This document shows, piece after piece, positions 52,937 to 63,258 of a stretch of 64,000 bases of DNA; the first letter of the stretch is position 1, and the number at the start of each line of letters is the position of its first letter. The stretch comes from Peptostreptococcaceae bacterium VA2 (GTDB lineage Bacteria > Bacillota > Clostridia > Peptostreptococcales > Peptostreptococcaceae): the NCBI GenBank assembly GCA_000686145.1, contig JMMB01000007.1, forward strand, positions 2,356,001-2,420,000, written 5' to 3'. Under the pieces are notes generated by a model, which saw nothing but the letters and a program-made list of their open reading frames with translations, was not told the origin of the DNA and searched no databases. The position numbers and the translations under genes were made by a program.

Positions 52937-55900
52937 TTACTTTAGTTGATCAAACATTCCTCTTATATCTAATTCTCCATATCCATAGTTTTGATTTGGA
53001 TACACAATTTGTGACTCTCTTCTTGCTCCAGCACTTAGATACGTTCTTATCTTTTGAACAAATGCCTTATCTGGATAATTACCATCAACTAAAATGTATT
53101 GAAGAAAAAGTGCAACAGCTCCAGACACATATGCTCCTGCTGCTGCTGTTCCTGTTATTTTTGCATACTTATTCCCTGGATATGGAGCTATTATATTAAC
53201 TCCAGGAGCGACTAAATCTGGTTTACTTAAACTACTTATACTCGGCCCTCTTGATGAAGTCGGCCATATACTACTATTTATAGTGTCATATGCACCTACC
53301 GCAATTACATCCTCATATACAGCTGTAAAATTCACAGTGTATGAGGGATCAGTTTGTGTGAATTTAGTTCCTGGTTTTAAAAACACTCTATTTGGTAAAT
53401 ATGCATTATACCTTCCATTAGTTATATAGTTTCCAGTTAATTGTATTTTCCATATTCCTTTTTTAACATTTGTTAATTTTATAAGTGTTACTTGTTGCCC
53501 AGAATCTGAAGTTGGATACCTATATGCTATTGAATATCTAGTTCCCTCTAAATCAAATAAGCCCTCTACTAAACCAAAATTTGATACATCAATTTCTTTG
53601 CTTGGTTCTCCTGTAGGAGTTATAACTGCAATATTTATTTTATCAGGCCTATCAACCCATAACTCTACTTGTATCTCTTTTTCATCTTCTGCTAACTCTA
53701 ATTCTATAATTTTTTTTTCACCCTTAAAGTTAATATTGCCTATTGCATGTGTTTGTGTATTACCTTCATTCCCAACACCAGTTACTGTACATACTCCTCT
53801 TTTAAAAAAATATTTTTCTGCAAGAACCCTAGCACTTAATCCTAACATTGAGTTACTTCCTATTGATAAATTGACTACACCTGCTATATTAGACCTGTAT
53901 GTTTTCTTTTCTATATAATTTACTGCTGCAAATAACGGTCCATTATTGTAAAAACCATTTAATTTTTTCAATTTAATTACTATTAGTTCTGCTTCTTCTG
54001 CTACACCTGCATATTCTTTATTTATATTTCCAAGTCCAGTACATATCCCACTTAGCATTGTTCCAGTTCCTTCTTCATCTTTTGATAAGCTATCATCTTT
54101 AGCTGCTATAGCTTTATTTATATCTTCACGAGTATATTCAGTTCCTATAGCATACCCCTTTGGTGGATTGCCATCTTTTGTTTGATCCCATAAGTACACT
54201 ATCTTAGACGTTCCATCTGGATATATAAAATCTTCGTGTAAATAATCTATTCCAGAGTCTGCTATACCAATTATAACCCCTTTTCCAGTTATAGATATAT
54301 TTGGATTATTTTTAAAAAAATTTGCTCCTATTTCTTCATTTGCTACTACTCCTCCTGATGTTCCCTGACTGACTTCTCCTAGTGGTGCTAGAAATACATT
54401 TCTTTGTGCTCTTATTACTGAATTTAATTTTAAAATGCTGTCTAAGTCCTTTAAATTTTGAGTTTTTGTATATATAACACCAAAATCATCAGCAATTTTA
54501 TAATATTTATATGGGGTATTTAATTGTTTAAATTCTTCTTCAAAATCAGGCCCATGAACTACATTAATTGTGGGTACTAAACCTTCTAAGTCATCTTCTG
54601 CTCTGTATATTTTTTTTTTCTTTTTTCTCAAAAGAATATCTTCTGGAATTTCTTCAAATACAGTGTTTAAATTTATATTTGATAAATCTAAAAAACCATA
54701 TCCTCTCGAGTTATTTGGGTATGTGTAATTAGGATTTCGTCTTGCGTATTGTATAAGCAATGCTTTCATTTTTTGAGAATATAAATATAAATCATTTCTC
54801 TTAACTATTCCCCATTCCATTAAAAGTGCTATCGACCCTGTCACGTGAGGTGTTGCCATACTCGTTCCTGTTAATGCTCCGATATTCCCTTCTGGCAATA
54901 CCGATACTATATCCTCTCCTGGTGCTAATATATCTGGCTTATATATACCATTATCTATATCACCCGATCCAGAAAATATAGACACATTATCTGTCCTTGA
55001 ATTGTAACTTCCAACAGTTATAGCTTTTGTAGCCGTTCCTGGGACAGTAACAGTTTTTACGCTATCTGGTATTAAAAATCTAGTATCTCTACTAAGGCCT
55101 TCTGATGTTGGTAGATATATATCAATATTTCCGGTTATCACATTTATAGGTATAAATACAATTTTCCATATTCCAGGGGTAATGCTGGTATTTGAGCTCA
55201 TCTGAATAGTTACCCGTCTTATTAAAGAGTAAGGTGTTATCGGGTAAAGGTATCCCTTGATTTTTGTACTACCTATAATATTTTTAACTTCTCCAGAGTC
55301 TCTTGATATTGGCTGAGTTTGTAAATTAGATGGACTTACTAAATGTAAACTAAAATCATCTGTAAAATCTGGCCATATATTTATATTTAATAATTTTTCA
55401 CTTGGCCCCACAACAAATTCAACTTCTACCTCTTTATCATCACTTTTAATATTTATATTTTTATGTCCACCTTTATCACCATTATTTCCTGCTGCTATTA
55501 CTATGTTATTTTTCCAAAAATCACACATCTCATCTATATATTGTTCAAATAATGATAGTCCACTATGAGAACCTTCATTACTTCCATAGCTTATATTTAT
55601 AGCTACTGGCATTTTTAATTCTAAGGATTTATCTAATATAAATTTTATAGCTCTCATAAACTCTGTACTCTTTGAAAATGAATCAGTAACTCTACTCCCA
55701 ACCCTTACAAATATTATACTTGCATCATTTGCTATTTCTGCACAAATGCCACTTATATGAGTTCCATGGCTACTAGTTATTGGTATTGGTATTTTAAGTT
55801 CTCCACTTATAGCCTTATTTATATCTTTATTTGTATATAGAGACCCTTCTTTAAACCCATCTGGAGGATTTCCTGGTATGGATTGATCCCAATAATAAAG

Positions 55901-56236
55901 TATTTTAGAATTTCCATCTTCATCTTTAAATACCGGTAAATTATAATCTATACCTGAGTCTATAATTCCAAGTATTACTCCTTTTCCAGTTAAATTATTA
56001 TTTTGTTTGAACTTTATTATCCCTGTACTTGAAAAACTTTGAGTGTCTTGCGTCTCTAGTATAAATGGTTTTTCTATATACTCTATCTCTGGATAATCTA
56101 GAAGTCTCTTTATTTGCTGTGGTGAATCTGCTGTTATTATTGCATAGTTATATCCTAGAACTTCTACAGATACACCTAATAAACTTTCAAGTTTTAATAT
56201 ATCTCCATTGTATTTAACTACTACTTCATAATTTAT
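52937..56236 (-). CDS. cspBA: CspBA fusion, copy 2
   Basis: 1099 codons from an AUA at 56236. AGGGG lies 9 bases upstream and TAA directly precedes the AUA; no AUG, GUG or UUG lies in frame before the catalytic Asp, and the first in-frame AUG (55657) falls after Asp and His. CspB half: prodomain [16 protein letters not shown], Asp in GIIDSGIDY, His in SSHGTHISG, Asn in AAGNNGDKG, Ser in [12 protein letters not shown] Lys-rich linker ([18 protein letters not shown]) joins the CspA half: Asp in [12 protein letters not shown], His replaced (EGTGTMLSG), Ser replaced ([11 protein letters not shown]). CspB activates the cortex hydrolase SleC (known in clostridia). Confidence 0.85.
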   Translation of the reverse strand: MNYEVVVKYNGDILKLESLLGVSVEVLGYNYAIITADSPQQIKRLLDYPEIEYIEKPFILETQDTQSFSSTGIIKFKQNNNLTGKGVILGIIDSGIDYNLPVFKDEDGNSKILYYWDQSIPGNPPDGFKEGSLYTNKDINKAISGELKIPIPITSSHGTHISGICAEIANDASIIFVRVGSRVTDSFSKSTEFMRAIKFILDKSLELKMPVAINISYGSNEGSHSGLSLFEQYIDEMCDFWKNNIVIAAGNNGDKGGHKNINIKSDDKEVEVEFVVGPSEKLLNINIWPDFTDDFSLHLVSPSNLQTQPISRDSGEVKNIIGSTKIKGYLYPITPYSLIRRVTIQMSSNTSITPGIWKIVFIPINVITGNIDIYLPTSEGLSRDTRFLIPDSVKTVTVPGTATKAITVGSYNSRTDNVSIFSGSGDIDNGIYKPDILAPGEDIVSVLPEGNIGALTGTSMATPHVTGSIALLMEWGIVKRNDLYLYSQKMKALLIQYARRNPNYTYPNNSRGYGFLDLSNINLNTVFEEIPEDILLRKKKKKIYRAEDDLEGLVPTINVVHGPDFEEEFKQLNTPYKYYKIADDFGVIYTKTQNLKDLDSILKLNSVIRAQRNVFLAPLGEVSQGTSGGVVANEEIGANFFKNNPNISITGKGVIIGIADSGIDYLHEDFIYPDGTSKIVYLWDQTKDGNPPKGYAIGTEYTREDINKAIAAKDDSLSKDEEGTGTMLSGICTGLGNINKEYAGVAEEAELIVIKLKKLNGFYNNGPLFAAVNYIEKKTYRSNIAGVVNLSIGSNSMLGLSARVLAEKYFFKRGVCTVTGVGNEGNTQTHAIGNINFKGEKKIIELELAEDEKEIQVELWVDRPDKINIAVITPTGEPSKEIDVSNFGLVEGLFDLEGTRYSIAYRYPTSDSGQQVTLIKLTNVKKGIWKIQLTGNYITNGRYNAYLPNRVFLKPGTKFTQTDPSYTVNFTAVYEDVIAVGAYDTINSSIWPTSSRGPSISSLSKPDLVAPGVNIIAPYPGNKYAKITGTAAAGAYVSGAVALFLQYILVDGNYPDKAFVQKIRTYLSAGARRESQIVYPNQNYGYGELDIRGMFDQLK

Positions 56237-56343
56237 TTAAATCACCCCTCTTTAACTAAGTTCTGTGTCATGAGTATATTTATTTCAAGGCTTAAAAAGG
56301 CATAAAATCATTATTACTTTCAAATATTAATACATACTATCAC

Positions 56344-59300
56344 TTACTTTAGTTGATCAAACATTCCTCTTATATCTAATTCTCCATATCCATAACTTTG
56401 ATTTGGATATACAATTTGTGGATTTCTCTTTGCCCCAGCATTTATATACGTTCTTATCTTTTGAACAAATGCCTTATCTGGATAATTATTATCAACTAAA
56501 ATATATTGAAGAAAAAGTGCAACAGCTCCAGATACATATGCTCCTGCTGCTGCTGTTCCTGTTATTTTTGCATATTTATTCCCTGGATATGGAGCTATTA
56601 TATTCACGCCTGGAGCGACTAAATCAGGTTTAATTAACTCACCTATGCTCGGTCCTCTTGATGACGTCGGCCATATACTACTATTCATAGTATCATATGC
56701 ACCTACAGCAATTACATCTTCATATACCCCTGTATAATTTACAGTATATGATGGGTCAGTTTGTGTAAATTTAGTTCCTGGCTTTAAGAATACTCTATTT
56801 TGTAAATATGCATTATACCTTCCATTAGTTATATATTTTCCAGTTAATTGTATTTTCCATATTCCTTTTTTGACATCTGTTAGTCTTATAATTGTTAGTT
56901 GTTGCCCCGAGTCTGAAGTTGGATACATATATTGTATTGAGTATCTAGTTCTTTCTAAATCAAATAAACCATCTACTGAACCAAGATTTGATACATTAAT
57001 TTCTTTACTTACCTCTCCTGTAGGAGTTATAACTGCAATATTTATTGCATCAGGTCTATCAACCCATAATTCTATGTATATCTCTTTTTCATCTTCTGCT
57101 AACTCTAATTCTATAAGTTTTTTCTCATTCTTAAAGTTAATATTTCCTATTGCATGTGTTTGTGTATTACCTTCATTTCCAACACCAGTTACTGTACATA
57201 CTCCCCTTTTGAAAAAATATTTTTCTGAAAGAACCCTAGAGCTTACTCCTAACATTGAGTTACTTCCTACCGATAAATTGACTACACCTGCTATATTAGA
57301 CCTATATGTTTTATCTTGTATATAACTTGTTGCTGCATATAATAAGGCATTATTATAAAAACCATTTAATTTTTTTAATTTAATTACTATTAGTTCTGCT
57401 TCTTCTGCTATACCTGCATATTCTTTATTTATATTTCCAAGTCCAGCACATATTCCACTTATCATTGTTCCAGTTCCTTCTTCATCTTTTGATAAGCTAT
57501 CATCTTTAGCTGCTATAGCTTTATTTATATCTTCGCGAGTATATTCAGTTCCTATAGCATACCCCTTTGGTGGATTGCCATCTTTTGTTTGATCCCATAA
57601 GTACACTATCTTAGACGTTCCATCTGGATATATAAAATCTTCGTGTAAATAATCTATTCCAGAGTCTACTATTCCAATTATTACACCTTTTCCAGTTACA
57701 GATATATTGGGGTTATTTTTAAAAAAATTTGCTCCTATTTCTTCATTTGCTACTACTCCTCCTGATGTTCCTTGACTGACTTCTCCTAATGGGGCTACCC
57801 ATACATTTCTTTGTGCTCTTATTACTGAACTTAAATTTAAAACGCTCTCTAAGCTTTTTATATTGTGATTTTTTGTATATATAATACCAAAATTATCAGC
57901 AATTTTATAATATTTATATGGGGTATTTAATTTTTTAAATTCTTCTTCAAAGTTAGGTTCATGAAGTACATTAAGTGTTGGTACTAAACCTTCTAACTCA
58001 TCTTCTATTCTGTGTGTTTTTTTTTTACTTTTTCTCAAAAGAAGATCTTCTGGAATTTCTTCAAATACAGTGTTTAAATTTATATTTGATAAATCTAAAA
58101 AGCCATATCCTCTTAAGTTGCTTGGATACGTATAATTAGGATTTCTCCTTGCATATTGTATAAGCAATGCTTTCATTTTTTGAGAATATAAATATAAATC
58201 ATTTCTTTTAACTATTCCCCATTCCATTAAAAGTGCTATCGACCCTGTCACGTGAGGTGTTGCCATACTCGTTCCTGTTAATGCTCCGATATTCCCTCCT
58301 GGCAATACCGATACTATATCCTCTCCTGGTGCTAATATATCTGGCTTATATATACCATTATCTATATCCCCTGATCCAGAAAATATAGATACATTATCTG
58401 TCCTTGAATTGTAACTTCCAACAGTTATAGCTTTTGTAGCAGTTCCTGGAACAGTAACAGTTCTTACTCTGTCTGGTATTAGAAATCGAGTATCTCTACT
58501 AATGCTTTCTGATGTTGGTAGATATATATCAATATTTCCTGTTATCACATTTATAGGTATAAATACAATTTTCCATATTCCAGGGGTAATGCTGGTATTT
58601 GAGCTCATCTGAATTGTTACCCATCTTATTAAAGAGTAAGGTGTTATCGGATAAAAATATCCCTTGATTTTTGTACTACCTATAATATTTTTAACTTCTC
58701 CAGAGTCTCTTGATATTGGCTGAGTTTGTAAATTAGATGGACTTACTAAATGTACGCTAAAATCATCTGTAAAATCTGGCCATATATTTATATTTAATAA
58801 TTTTTCACTTGGCCCCACAACAAATTCAACGTCTACCTCTTTATTATTATTTTTAATATTTATATTTTTGTGTCCACCTTTATCCCCATTGTTTCCTGCT
58901 GCTATTACTATATTATTTTTCCAAAAATCACACATATCATCTATATATTGTTCAAATAATGATAGTCCACTATGAGAACCTTCATTACTTCCATAGCTTA
59001 TATTTATAGCTACTGGCATTTTTAATTCTAAGGATTTATCTAATACAAATTTTATAGCTCTCATAAACTCTGTACTCTTTGAAAATGAATCAGTAACTCT
59101 ACTCCCAACCCTTACAAATATTATACTTGCATCATTTGCTATTTCTGCACAAATGCCACTTATATGAGTTCCATGGCTACTAGTTATTGGTATTGGTATT
59201 TTAAGTTCTCCACTTATAGCCTTATTTATATCTTTATTTGTATATAGAGACCCTTCTTTAAACCCATCTGGAGGATTTCCTGGTATGGATTGATCCCAAT

Positions 59301-59643
59301 AATAAAGTATTTTAGAATTTCCATCTTCATCTTTAAATACCGGCAAATTATAATCTATACCCGAGTCTATAATTCCAAGTATTACTCCTTTTCCAGTTAA
59401 ATTATTATTTTGTTTGAACTTTATTATCCCTGTACTTGAAAAACTTTGAGTGTCTTGCGTCTCTAGTATAAATGGTTTTTCTATATACTCTATTTCTGGA
59501 TAATCTAAAAGCCTCTTTATTTGCTCTGGCGAATCTGCTGTTATTATTGCATAGTTATATCCTAGAACTTCTACAGATACACCTAATAAACTTTCAAGTT
59601 TTAATATATCTCCATTGTATTTAACTACTACTTCATAATCTAT
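56344..59643 (-). CDS. cspBA: CspBA fusion, copy 1
   Basis: 1099 codons from an AUA at 59643 with AAGGGGTGATTTAA before it; the TTG at 59346 is too late, being inside the protease core just after catalytic Asp93. Triad Asp93, His157, Ser459, with Asn251 in the oxyanion hole, so the CspB half should be active. CspA half (from about 560): Asp660 in [12 protein letters not shown], His replaced by Thr724, Ser replaced by Ala in GTAAAGAYV. It is 107 bases from copy 2. The first 580 bases of the two copies are nearly identical and linkers differ most ([15 protein letters not shown] here). First gene of the row. Confidence 0.85.
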   Translation of the reverse strand: MDYEVVVKYNGDILKLESLLGVSVEVLGYNYAIITADSPEQIKRLLDYPEIEYIEKPFILETQDTQSFSSTGIIKFKQNNNLTGKGVILGIIDSGIDYNLPVFKDEDGNSKILYYWDQSIPGNPPDGFKEGSLYTNKDINKAISGELKIPIPITSSHGTHISGICAEIANDASIIFVRVGSRVTDSFSKSTEFMRAIKFVLDKSLELKMPVAINISYGSNEGSHSGLSLFEQYIDDMCDFWKNNIVIAAGNNGDKGGHKNINIKNNNKEVDVEFVVGPSEKLLNINIWPDFTDDFSVHLVSPSNLQTQPISRDSGEVKNIIGSTKIKGYFYPITPYSLIRWVTIQMSSNTSITPGIWKIVFIPINVITGNIDIYLPTSESISRDTRFLIPDRVRTVTVPGTATKAITVGSYNSRTDNVSIFSGSGDIDNGIYKPDILAPGEDIVSVLPGGNIGALTGTSMATPHVTGSIALLMEWGIVKRNDLYLYSQKMKALLIQYARRNPNYTYPSNLRGYGFLDLSNINLNTVFEEIPEDLLLRKSKKKTHRIEDELEGLVPTLNVLHEPNFEEEFKKLNTPYKYYKIADNFGIIYTKNHNIKSLESVLNLSSVIRAQRNVWVAPLGEVSQGTSGGVVANEEIGANFFKNNPNISVTGKGVIIGIVDSGIDYLHEDFIYPDGTSKIVYLWDQTKDGNPPKGYAIGTEYTREDINKAIAAKDDSLSKDEEGTGTMISGICAGLGNINKEYAGIAEEAELIVIKLKKLNGFYNNALLYAATSYIQDKTYRSNIAGVVNLSVGSNSMLGVSSRVLSEKYFFKRGVCTVTGVGNEGNTQTHAIGNINFKNEKKLIELELAEDEKEIYIELWVDRPDAINIAVITPTGEVSKEINVSNLGSVDGLFDLERTRYSIQYMYPTSDSGQQLTIIRLTDVKKGIWKIQLTGKYITNGRYNAYLQNRVFLKPGTKFTQTDPSYTVNYTGVYEDVIAVGAYDTMNSSIWPTSSRGPSIGELIKPDLVAPGVNIIAPYPGNKYAKITGTAAAGAYVSGAVALFLQYILVDNNYPDKAFVQKIRTYINAGAKRNPQIVYPNQSYGYGELDIRGMFDQLK

Positions 59644-59771
59644 TTAAATCACCCCTTTTTAACTAAGTATTATTATATTAAATATTTTCACTATATATAT
59701 ATGTATTAATAATGCTTTTATTGTATAATACATATATTGATTTAATTTAATTTTGAAAAGGATGTGTTATT

Positions 59772-60860
59772 TTGAAAGATAAAAAATTCCATCTAAGTAT
59801 AGTGATTACGATAGTATTATCTTATGTTTGTATTAAATTTATAGATAGCTATCAATACTTCTTTGATGTGCTTAGATTATTATTATCACTACTTACGCCT
59901 TTTGTCATTGCATTTGTTTTAGCTTATATTTTTAGCCCTCTTGTTAATTTTTTAGAGGTTAAGCTAAAATTCAAAAGAATCTTTGCGCTTCTTATTACAT
60001 ATGGACTTTTAATACTTTTATTAGCTTCTTTTGTATTATTTACAGCTCCTATAATAATAAGCAGTTTGGCTGATATGGTGAATCAATTCCCATTATATGC
60101 TCAAAAAACACAAGCTTTTATTTTTGACATTGGTGATAGTTTGAAAAACATCGACCCAAATACTTTAAAGGGCATAGCCGATAAAGCAATGGCTGCAATG
60201 CCTGAAATTAGTAATTTATTTATTGGGTATTTAGGACAAATTTTCAGCACTACTTTTTCTATCTCTAAATTTATAGTACAGTTTGTTTTAGCGTTTATAA
60301 TTTGTTTTTATATTTTACTTGAAAAAGAAAGCTTCTTTTCTTTTTATAAAAAATCACTAAACATTATTTTAGGTAAAAAATACGCAAAGTTAACATTAGA
60401 CGTTGGATGTACTTTAAATACTAATATAGGAAAGTATTTTACAAGTAAAATACTTGATTCATTTATAGTTGGATTATTGTCTGCTATTGGACTTTATTTT
60501 ATAGGTTCAAAATATTCATTATTATTCGGTACTTTAATTGGTATTATGAATTTAATTCCATATTTCGGACCTGTAATAGGTATGGCCCCTGTTGTCTTAA
60601 TAAACTTGTTTTATGAGCCTCGTATAGCTTTATTTTCATTACTTTATTTAATGTTAGTTCAACAAGTTGAAGTAGCCGTTATTGAGCCTAAAATAGTTGG
60701 TGGTCAATTAGGACTTAGTCCATTTTTAACTATACTTGCAGTTACTGTAGGTGGAGGGTTTTTCGGTATCCCTGGTATGATTTTATCAGTTCCTATAATG
60801 GGAGTTATAAAAATATACTTAAGTGAATTTATCGAATACAAACATAAAAATATTGTTTAA
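59772..60860 (+). CDS. AI-2E/PerM-family permease
   Basis: 362 residues from a TTG at 59772 (AAAAGGATGTG ahead). About eight helices; LLTPFVIAFVLAYIFSPLVN at the start and IGIMNLIPYFGPVIGMAPVV and PKIVGGQLGLSPFLTILAVT later are the family signature, in the form of the Bacillus YtvI-type proteins. Divergent from cspBA. Substrate unknown; the family includes a quorum-signal exporter and sodium antiporters. Confidence 0.88.
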   Translation: MKDKKFHLSIVITIVLSYVCIKFIDSYQYFFDVLRLLLSLLTPFVIAFVLAYIFSPLVNFLEVKLKFKRIFALLITYGLLILLLASFVLFTAPIIISSLADMVNQFPLYAQKTQAFIFDIGDSLKNIDPNTLKGIADKAMAAMPEISNLFIGYLGQIFSTTFSISKFIVQFVLAFIICFYILLEKESFFSFYKKSLNIILGKKYAKLTLDVGCTLNTNIGKYFTSKILDSFIVGLLSAIGLYFIGSKYSLLFGTLIGIMNLIPYFGPVIGMAPVVLINLFYEPRIALFSLLYLMLVQQVEVAVIEPKIVGGQLGLSPFLTILAVTVGGGFFGIPGMILSVPIMGVIKIYLSEFIEYKHKNIV

Positions 60861-60873
60861 TATTAAGCTTTTT

Positions 60874-60919
60874 AAAGATAAAGAGAATATAAGTATATAC
60901 TTATATTCTCTTTATCTTT
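60874..60919. terminator. Long terminator hairpin
   Basis: Perfect 22-bp stem AAAGATAAAGAGAATATAAG... with its complement and T-run on the plus strand. Confidence 0.85.
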
Positions 60920-61057
60920 TTTATTCTAAATAATATTTTTTTATGCATAAATTTATACATTTATAAATAATAAGTCCTAATACTTATAAATATTTAAATT
61001 TATGCTAATAATTACATTAAAATAATATTTTAATATAATTATGAAAGATGGTGCATT

Positions 61058-61405
61058 ATGAAAAAAGGAATTATAGTTTTATGTATTTTATGTTGTAGCT
61101 TCCTTTTAGTACAACCCCTAAATCAATTAAGCTTTGCTCAAACTAATCCAAAAGGCGTTTCAATTAAGCATAAACAACTGACACAAAAAGAAGCAAAACA
61201 ACTTCTTTTAAAATATAACAACAAAGTAGACTATATATATCAAGGAGACTCTAGTCAATTTGAGTCATTAAAAAATAAAAAACTTCAAGGATATGTTTTT
61301 TTACCAGATGTTGAAACTGATATTGGTTATTTCGTTGATAAAACTAATTGTAATATTTACTTCTTCCATCCAAGTGGATACCTTGAATTAATTACTAATT
61401 CTTAA
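61058..61405 (+). CDS. Small secreted protein
   Basis: 115 residues. Signal peptide MKKGIIVLCILCCSFLLVQP then LNQLSFAQ, with probable cleavage after SFA. The rest is soluble: LTQKEAKQLLLKYNNKVDYI, GYVFLPDVETDIGYFVDK, one free Cys. No family recognised. GATGGTG precedes the ATG. Confidence 0.65.
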   Translation: MKKGIIVLCILCCSFLLVQPLNQLSFAQTNPKGVSIKHKQLTQKEAKQLLLKYNNKVDYIYQGDSSQFESLKNKKLQGYVFLPDVETDIGYFVDKTNCNIYFFHPSGYLELITNS

Positions 61406-61432
61406 AATATAATAAAATTTTATACATATTAC

Positions 61433-61466
61433 AAAAGAGTTGTCTTTAATTAAAGACAACTCTTTT
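61433..61466. terminator. Bidirectional terminator
   Basis: Stem AAAAGAGTTGTCTTTA with its complement and a short loop, between convergent genes. Confidence 0.85.
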
Positions 61467-61475
61467 TATTTAAAA

Positions 61476-62741
61476 TTATTTAATACTGTTTTCTATCATA
61501 CTTTTTATATCAACAGCTGGCTTGTCCTCTACTTTTACAACTTCACCTTCCCAAGTTCTTATCATTATATAATCCGTTCCTTTTGATATTAGATATTGTG
61601 GCAATAAAGGTGTTTTTCCTTTTCCCTTTGGTGCATTTATTATATATGTTGGTATTGCCATTCCAGAAGTGTATCCTCTTAAATACTCCATAATTTCTAG
61701 GCCTGCATCTACTGATGTATTAAAATGAGCAGTTCCTCTTACATGCTTACTATGGAATATATAATATGGCTTTACCCTTATTTTAAGCAGTTCATGATTT
61801 AAACATCTCATTACATATTTATCATTATTAACACCATTTAAAAGCACTGCTTGATTTCCTAATGGAACTCCACTATTAGCAAGTTTTGTACAAGCTTCTT
61901 TAGTTTCTTTAGTTATTTCCATCGGATGGTTAAAATGTGTATTTATATATATCGGATGGTATTTTTTTATCATATTACAAAACTCATCTGTAATTCTCTG
62001 TGGCATTGTAACTAATGTCCTACTACCTAGTCTTATATAATCAACATGTTCTATACTCCTGATTTCACTTATTATCCACTCTAACATTTCATCATTTAAT
62101 GCTAATGGGTCTCCACCAGTTATAAGCACATCTCTTATTTCTTCATTGTCTCTAATATAGTCTATAGACTCTTGTATAGCCTTTTTACTTCTATGGCAAT
62201 CTTCTTGTCCTATATTTCTTCTTCTTTGACAATGTCTACAATACATTGCACATTCATTTGTTACATTTATTATTAATCTATCTGGATATCTTCTTGTTAT
62301 ACTGCCTGCTGGATTTGTAAATTCCTCACCCATTGGATCTAAATCTTCTTGTGAATGCTCTAATTCTATATATGATGGTATTGACATTAACTTTATAGGA
62401 TCATATATATCATCAGGATTTATTAAACTTAAATAATACGGTGATATAGCCCATCTGAATTGACTTTGTACTTGTTTTATTTGACTTATTTCTTTGTTTG
62501 TTAATTTTAATAATTTAGCTAAAGTATCTACATCGCTTATTCGATTAGATAATTGCCATTTGTAATCATTCCAATTTTCTTGTGTTGCACCTAATGTATT
62601 TAATATATGTTCTTTTCTTTTATTTATTTCATTTTCATTTTCAATTCCCTTTGGAATAGAATCTTTTATATCAATATAATCTTTTATTCTTGACTTAAGC
62701 TCTTTTGCTCTCTCTAGCGAAATTTTAGTTTGTTCATTCAT
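61476..62741 (-). CDS. eam: Glutamate 2,3-aminomutase (radical SAM)
   Basis: 421 residues of the lysine 2,3-aminomutase family. The cluster motif is CAMYCRHCQRRRNIG (CX3CX2C), followed by DVLITGGDPLALND. The two acids that hold the lysine side-chain amine in lysine enzymes are replaced: Lys332 in HSKHVRGTAHF and Asn369 in IINAPKGKGKTP. These are exactly the residues reported for the C. difficile glutamate enzyme. It interconverts glutamate and beta-glutamate using PLP and SAM; the latter is a compatible solute. Alone, own terminator. Confidence 0.9.
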   Translation of the reverse strand: MNEQTKISLERAKELKSRIKDYIDIKDSIPKGIENENEINKRKEHILNTLGATQENWNDYKWQLSNRISDVDTLAKLLKLTNKEISQIKQVQSQFRWAISPYYLSLINPDDIYDPIKLMSIPSYIELEHSQEDLDPMGEEFTNPAGSITRRYPDRLIINVTNECAMYCRHCQRRRNIGQEDCHRSKKAIQESIDYIRDNEEIRDVLITGGDPLALNDEMLEWIISEIRSIEHVDYIRLGSRTLVTMPQRITDEFCNMIKKYHPIYINTHFNHPMEITKETKEACTKLANSGVPLGNQAVLLNGVNNDKYVMRCLNHELLKIRVKPYYIFHSKHVRGTAHFNTSVDAGLEIMEYLRGYTSGMAIPTYIINAPKGKGKTPLLPQYLISKGTDYIMIRTWEGEVVKVEDKPAVDIKSMIENSIK

Positions 62742-62950
62742 AAGTTGTATACTAAGGCTTTATTACCTTAATATTACCTCCTTTAGTTATGTGCTTAATT
62801 TTCTAATAGTCTGTAAATTCCCAATTTAGAATTTTTTTTTGCTTATCTGCATTTTAACTTGCAAATTAATTTATTTTAACTTTAATTTTATCATATATAT
62901 TTATCACTTTCAAGTTATGTCAATTTAAAATTTAATAACTTCATGTATTA

Positions 62951-62986
62951 AAAAAAAGATTATCTCTTTGTCGAGATAATCTTTTT
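62951..62986 (-). terminator. Terminator after the 68-residue gene
   Basis: AAAAAGATTATCTC pairs with GAGATAATCTTTTT, 6-base loop. Confidence 0.85.
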
Positions 62987-62990
62987 AATG

Positions 62991-63197
62991 CTAAGCATTT
63001 TCTTCTATTTTTTTGCTAAGTCTTCCTACCATATTTTTAGAAAAATTTGATATATCCTCAGGAATACATGTATAAGTTGCTAACATACTGTAAATCTCTA
63101 TAGCTCTTTTATAGTCTTTTTTTCCTGTATAAGCCTTAAATGCCTCTGAAGCTAATGCTTTGGACGATTCATTTATTTGTTCATATCTTCTTTTCAA
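62991..63197 (-). CDS. Small helical protein
   Basis: 68 residues, all helical, no membrane segment: YEQINESSKALASEAFKAYT and KDYKRAIEIYSMLATYTCIP look like one or two TPR-like helical pairs. GGGAGAG lies before the ATG. Follows the partial surface-type gene. No named family. Confidence 0.6.
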   Translation of the reverse strand: MKRRYEQINESSKALASEAFKAYTGKKDYKRAIEIYSMLATYTCIPEDISNFSKNMVGRLSKKIEENA

Positions 63198-63258
63198 AGT
63201 AATCTCTCCCCTAAAGTACAGTATATCTACTTATATGTGTTTTTAGGATTGTTTATTA

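Noticed and set aside
53598-53918. Plus-strand frames opposite cspBA (also near 56870-57325)
   Set aside because: Present opposite both duplicated copies only because the coding strand is duplicated; no start signals.
52937-55657. A 906-residue protease starting at the AUG at 55657
   Set aside because: This AUG follows the catalytic Asp and His. The frame continues upstream, in line with copy 1, to the AUA at 56236.
56344-59346. A 1000-residue protease starting at the TTG at 59346
   Set aside because: The TTG encodes the Leu seven residues after catalytic Asp93, has no ribosome site, and copy 2 has TTA there.
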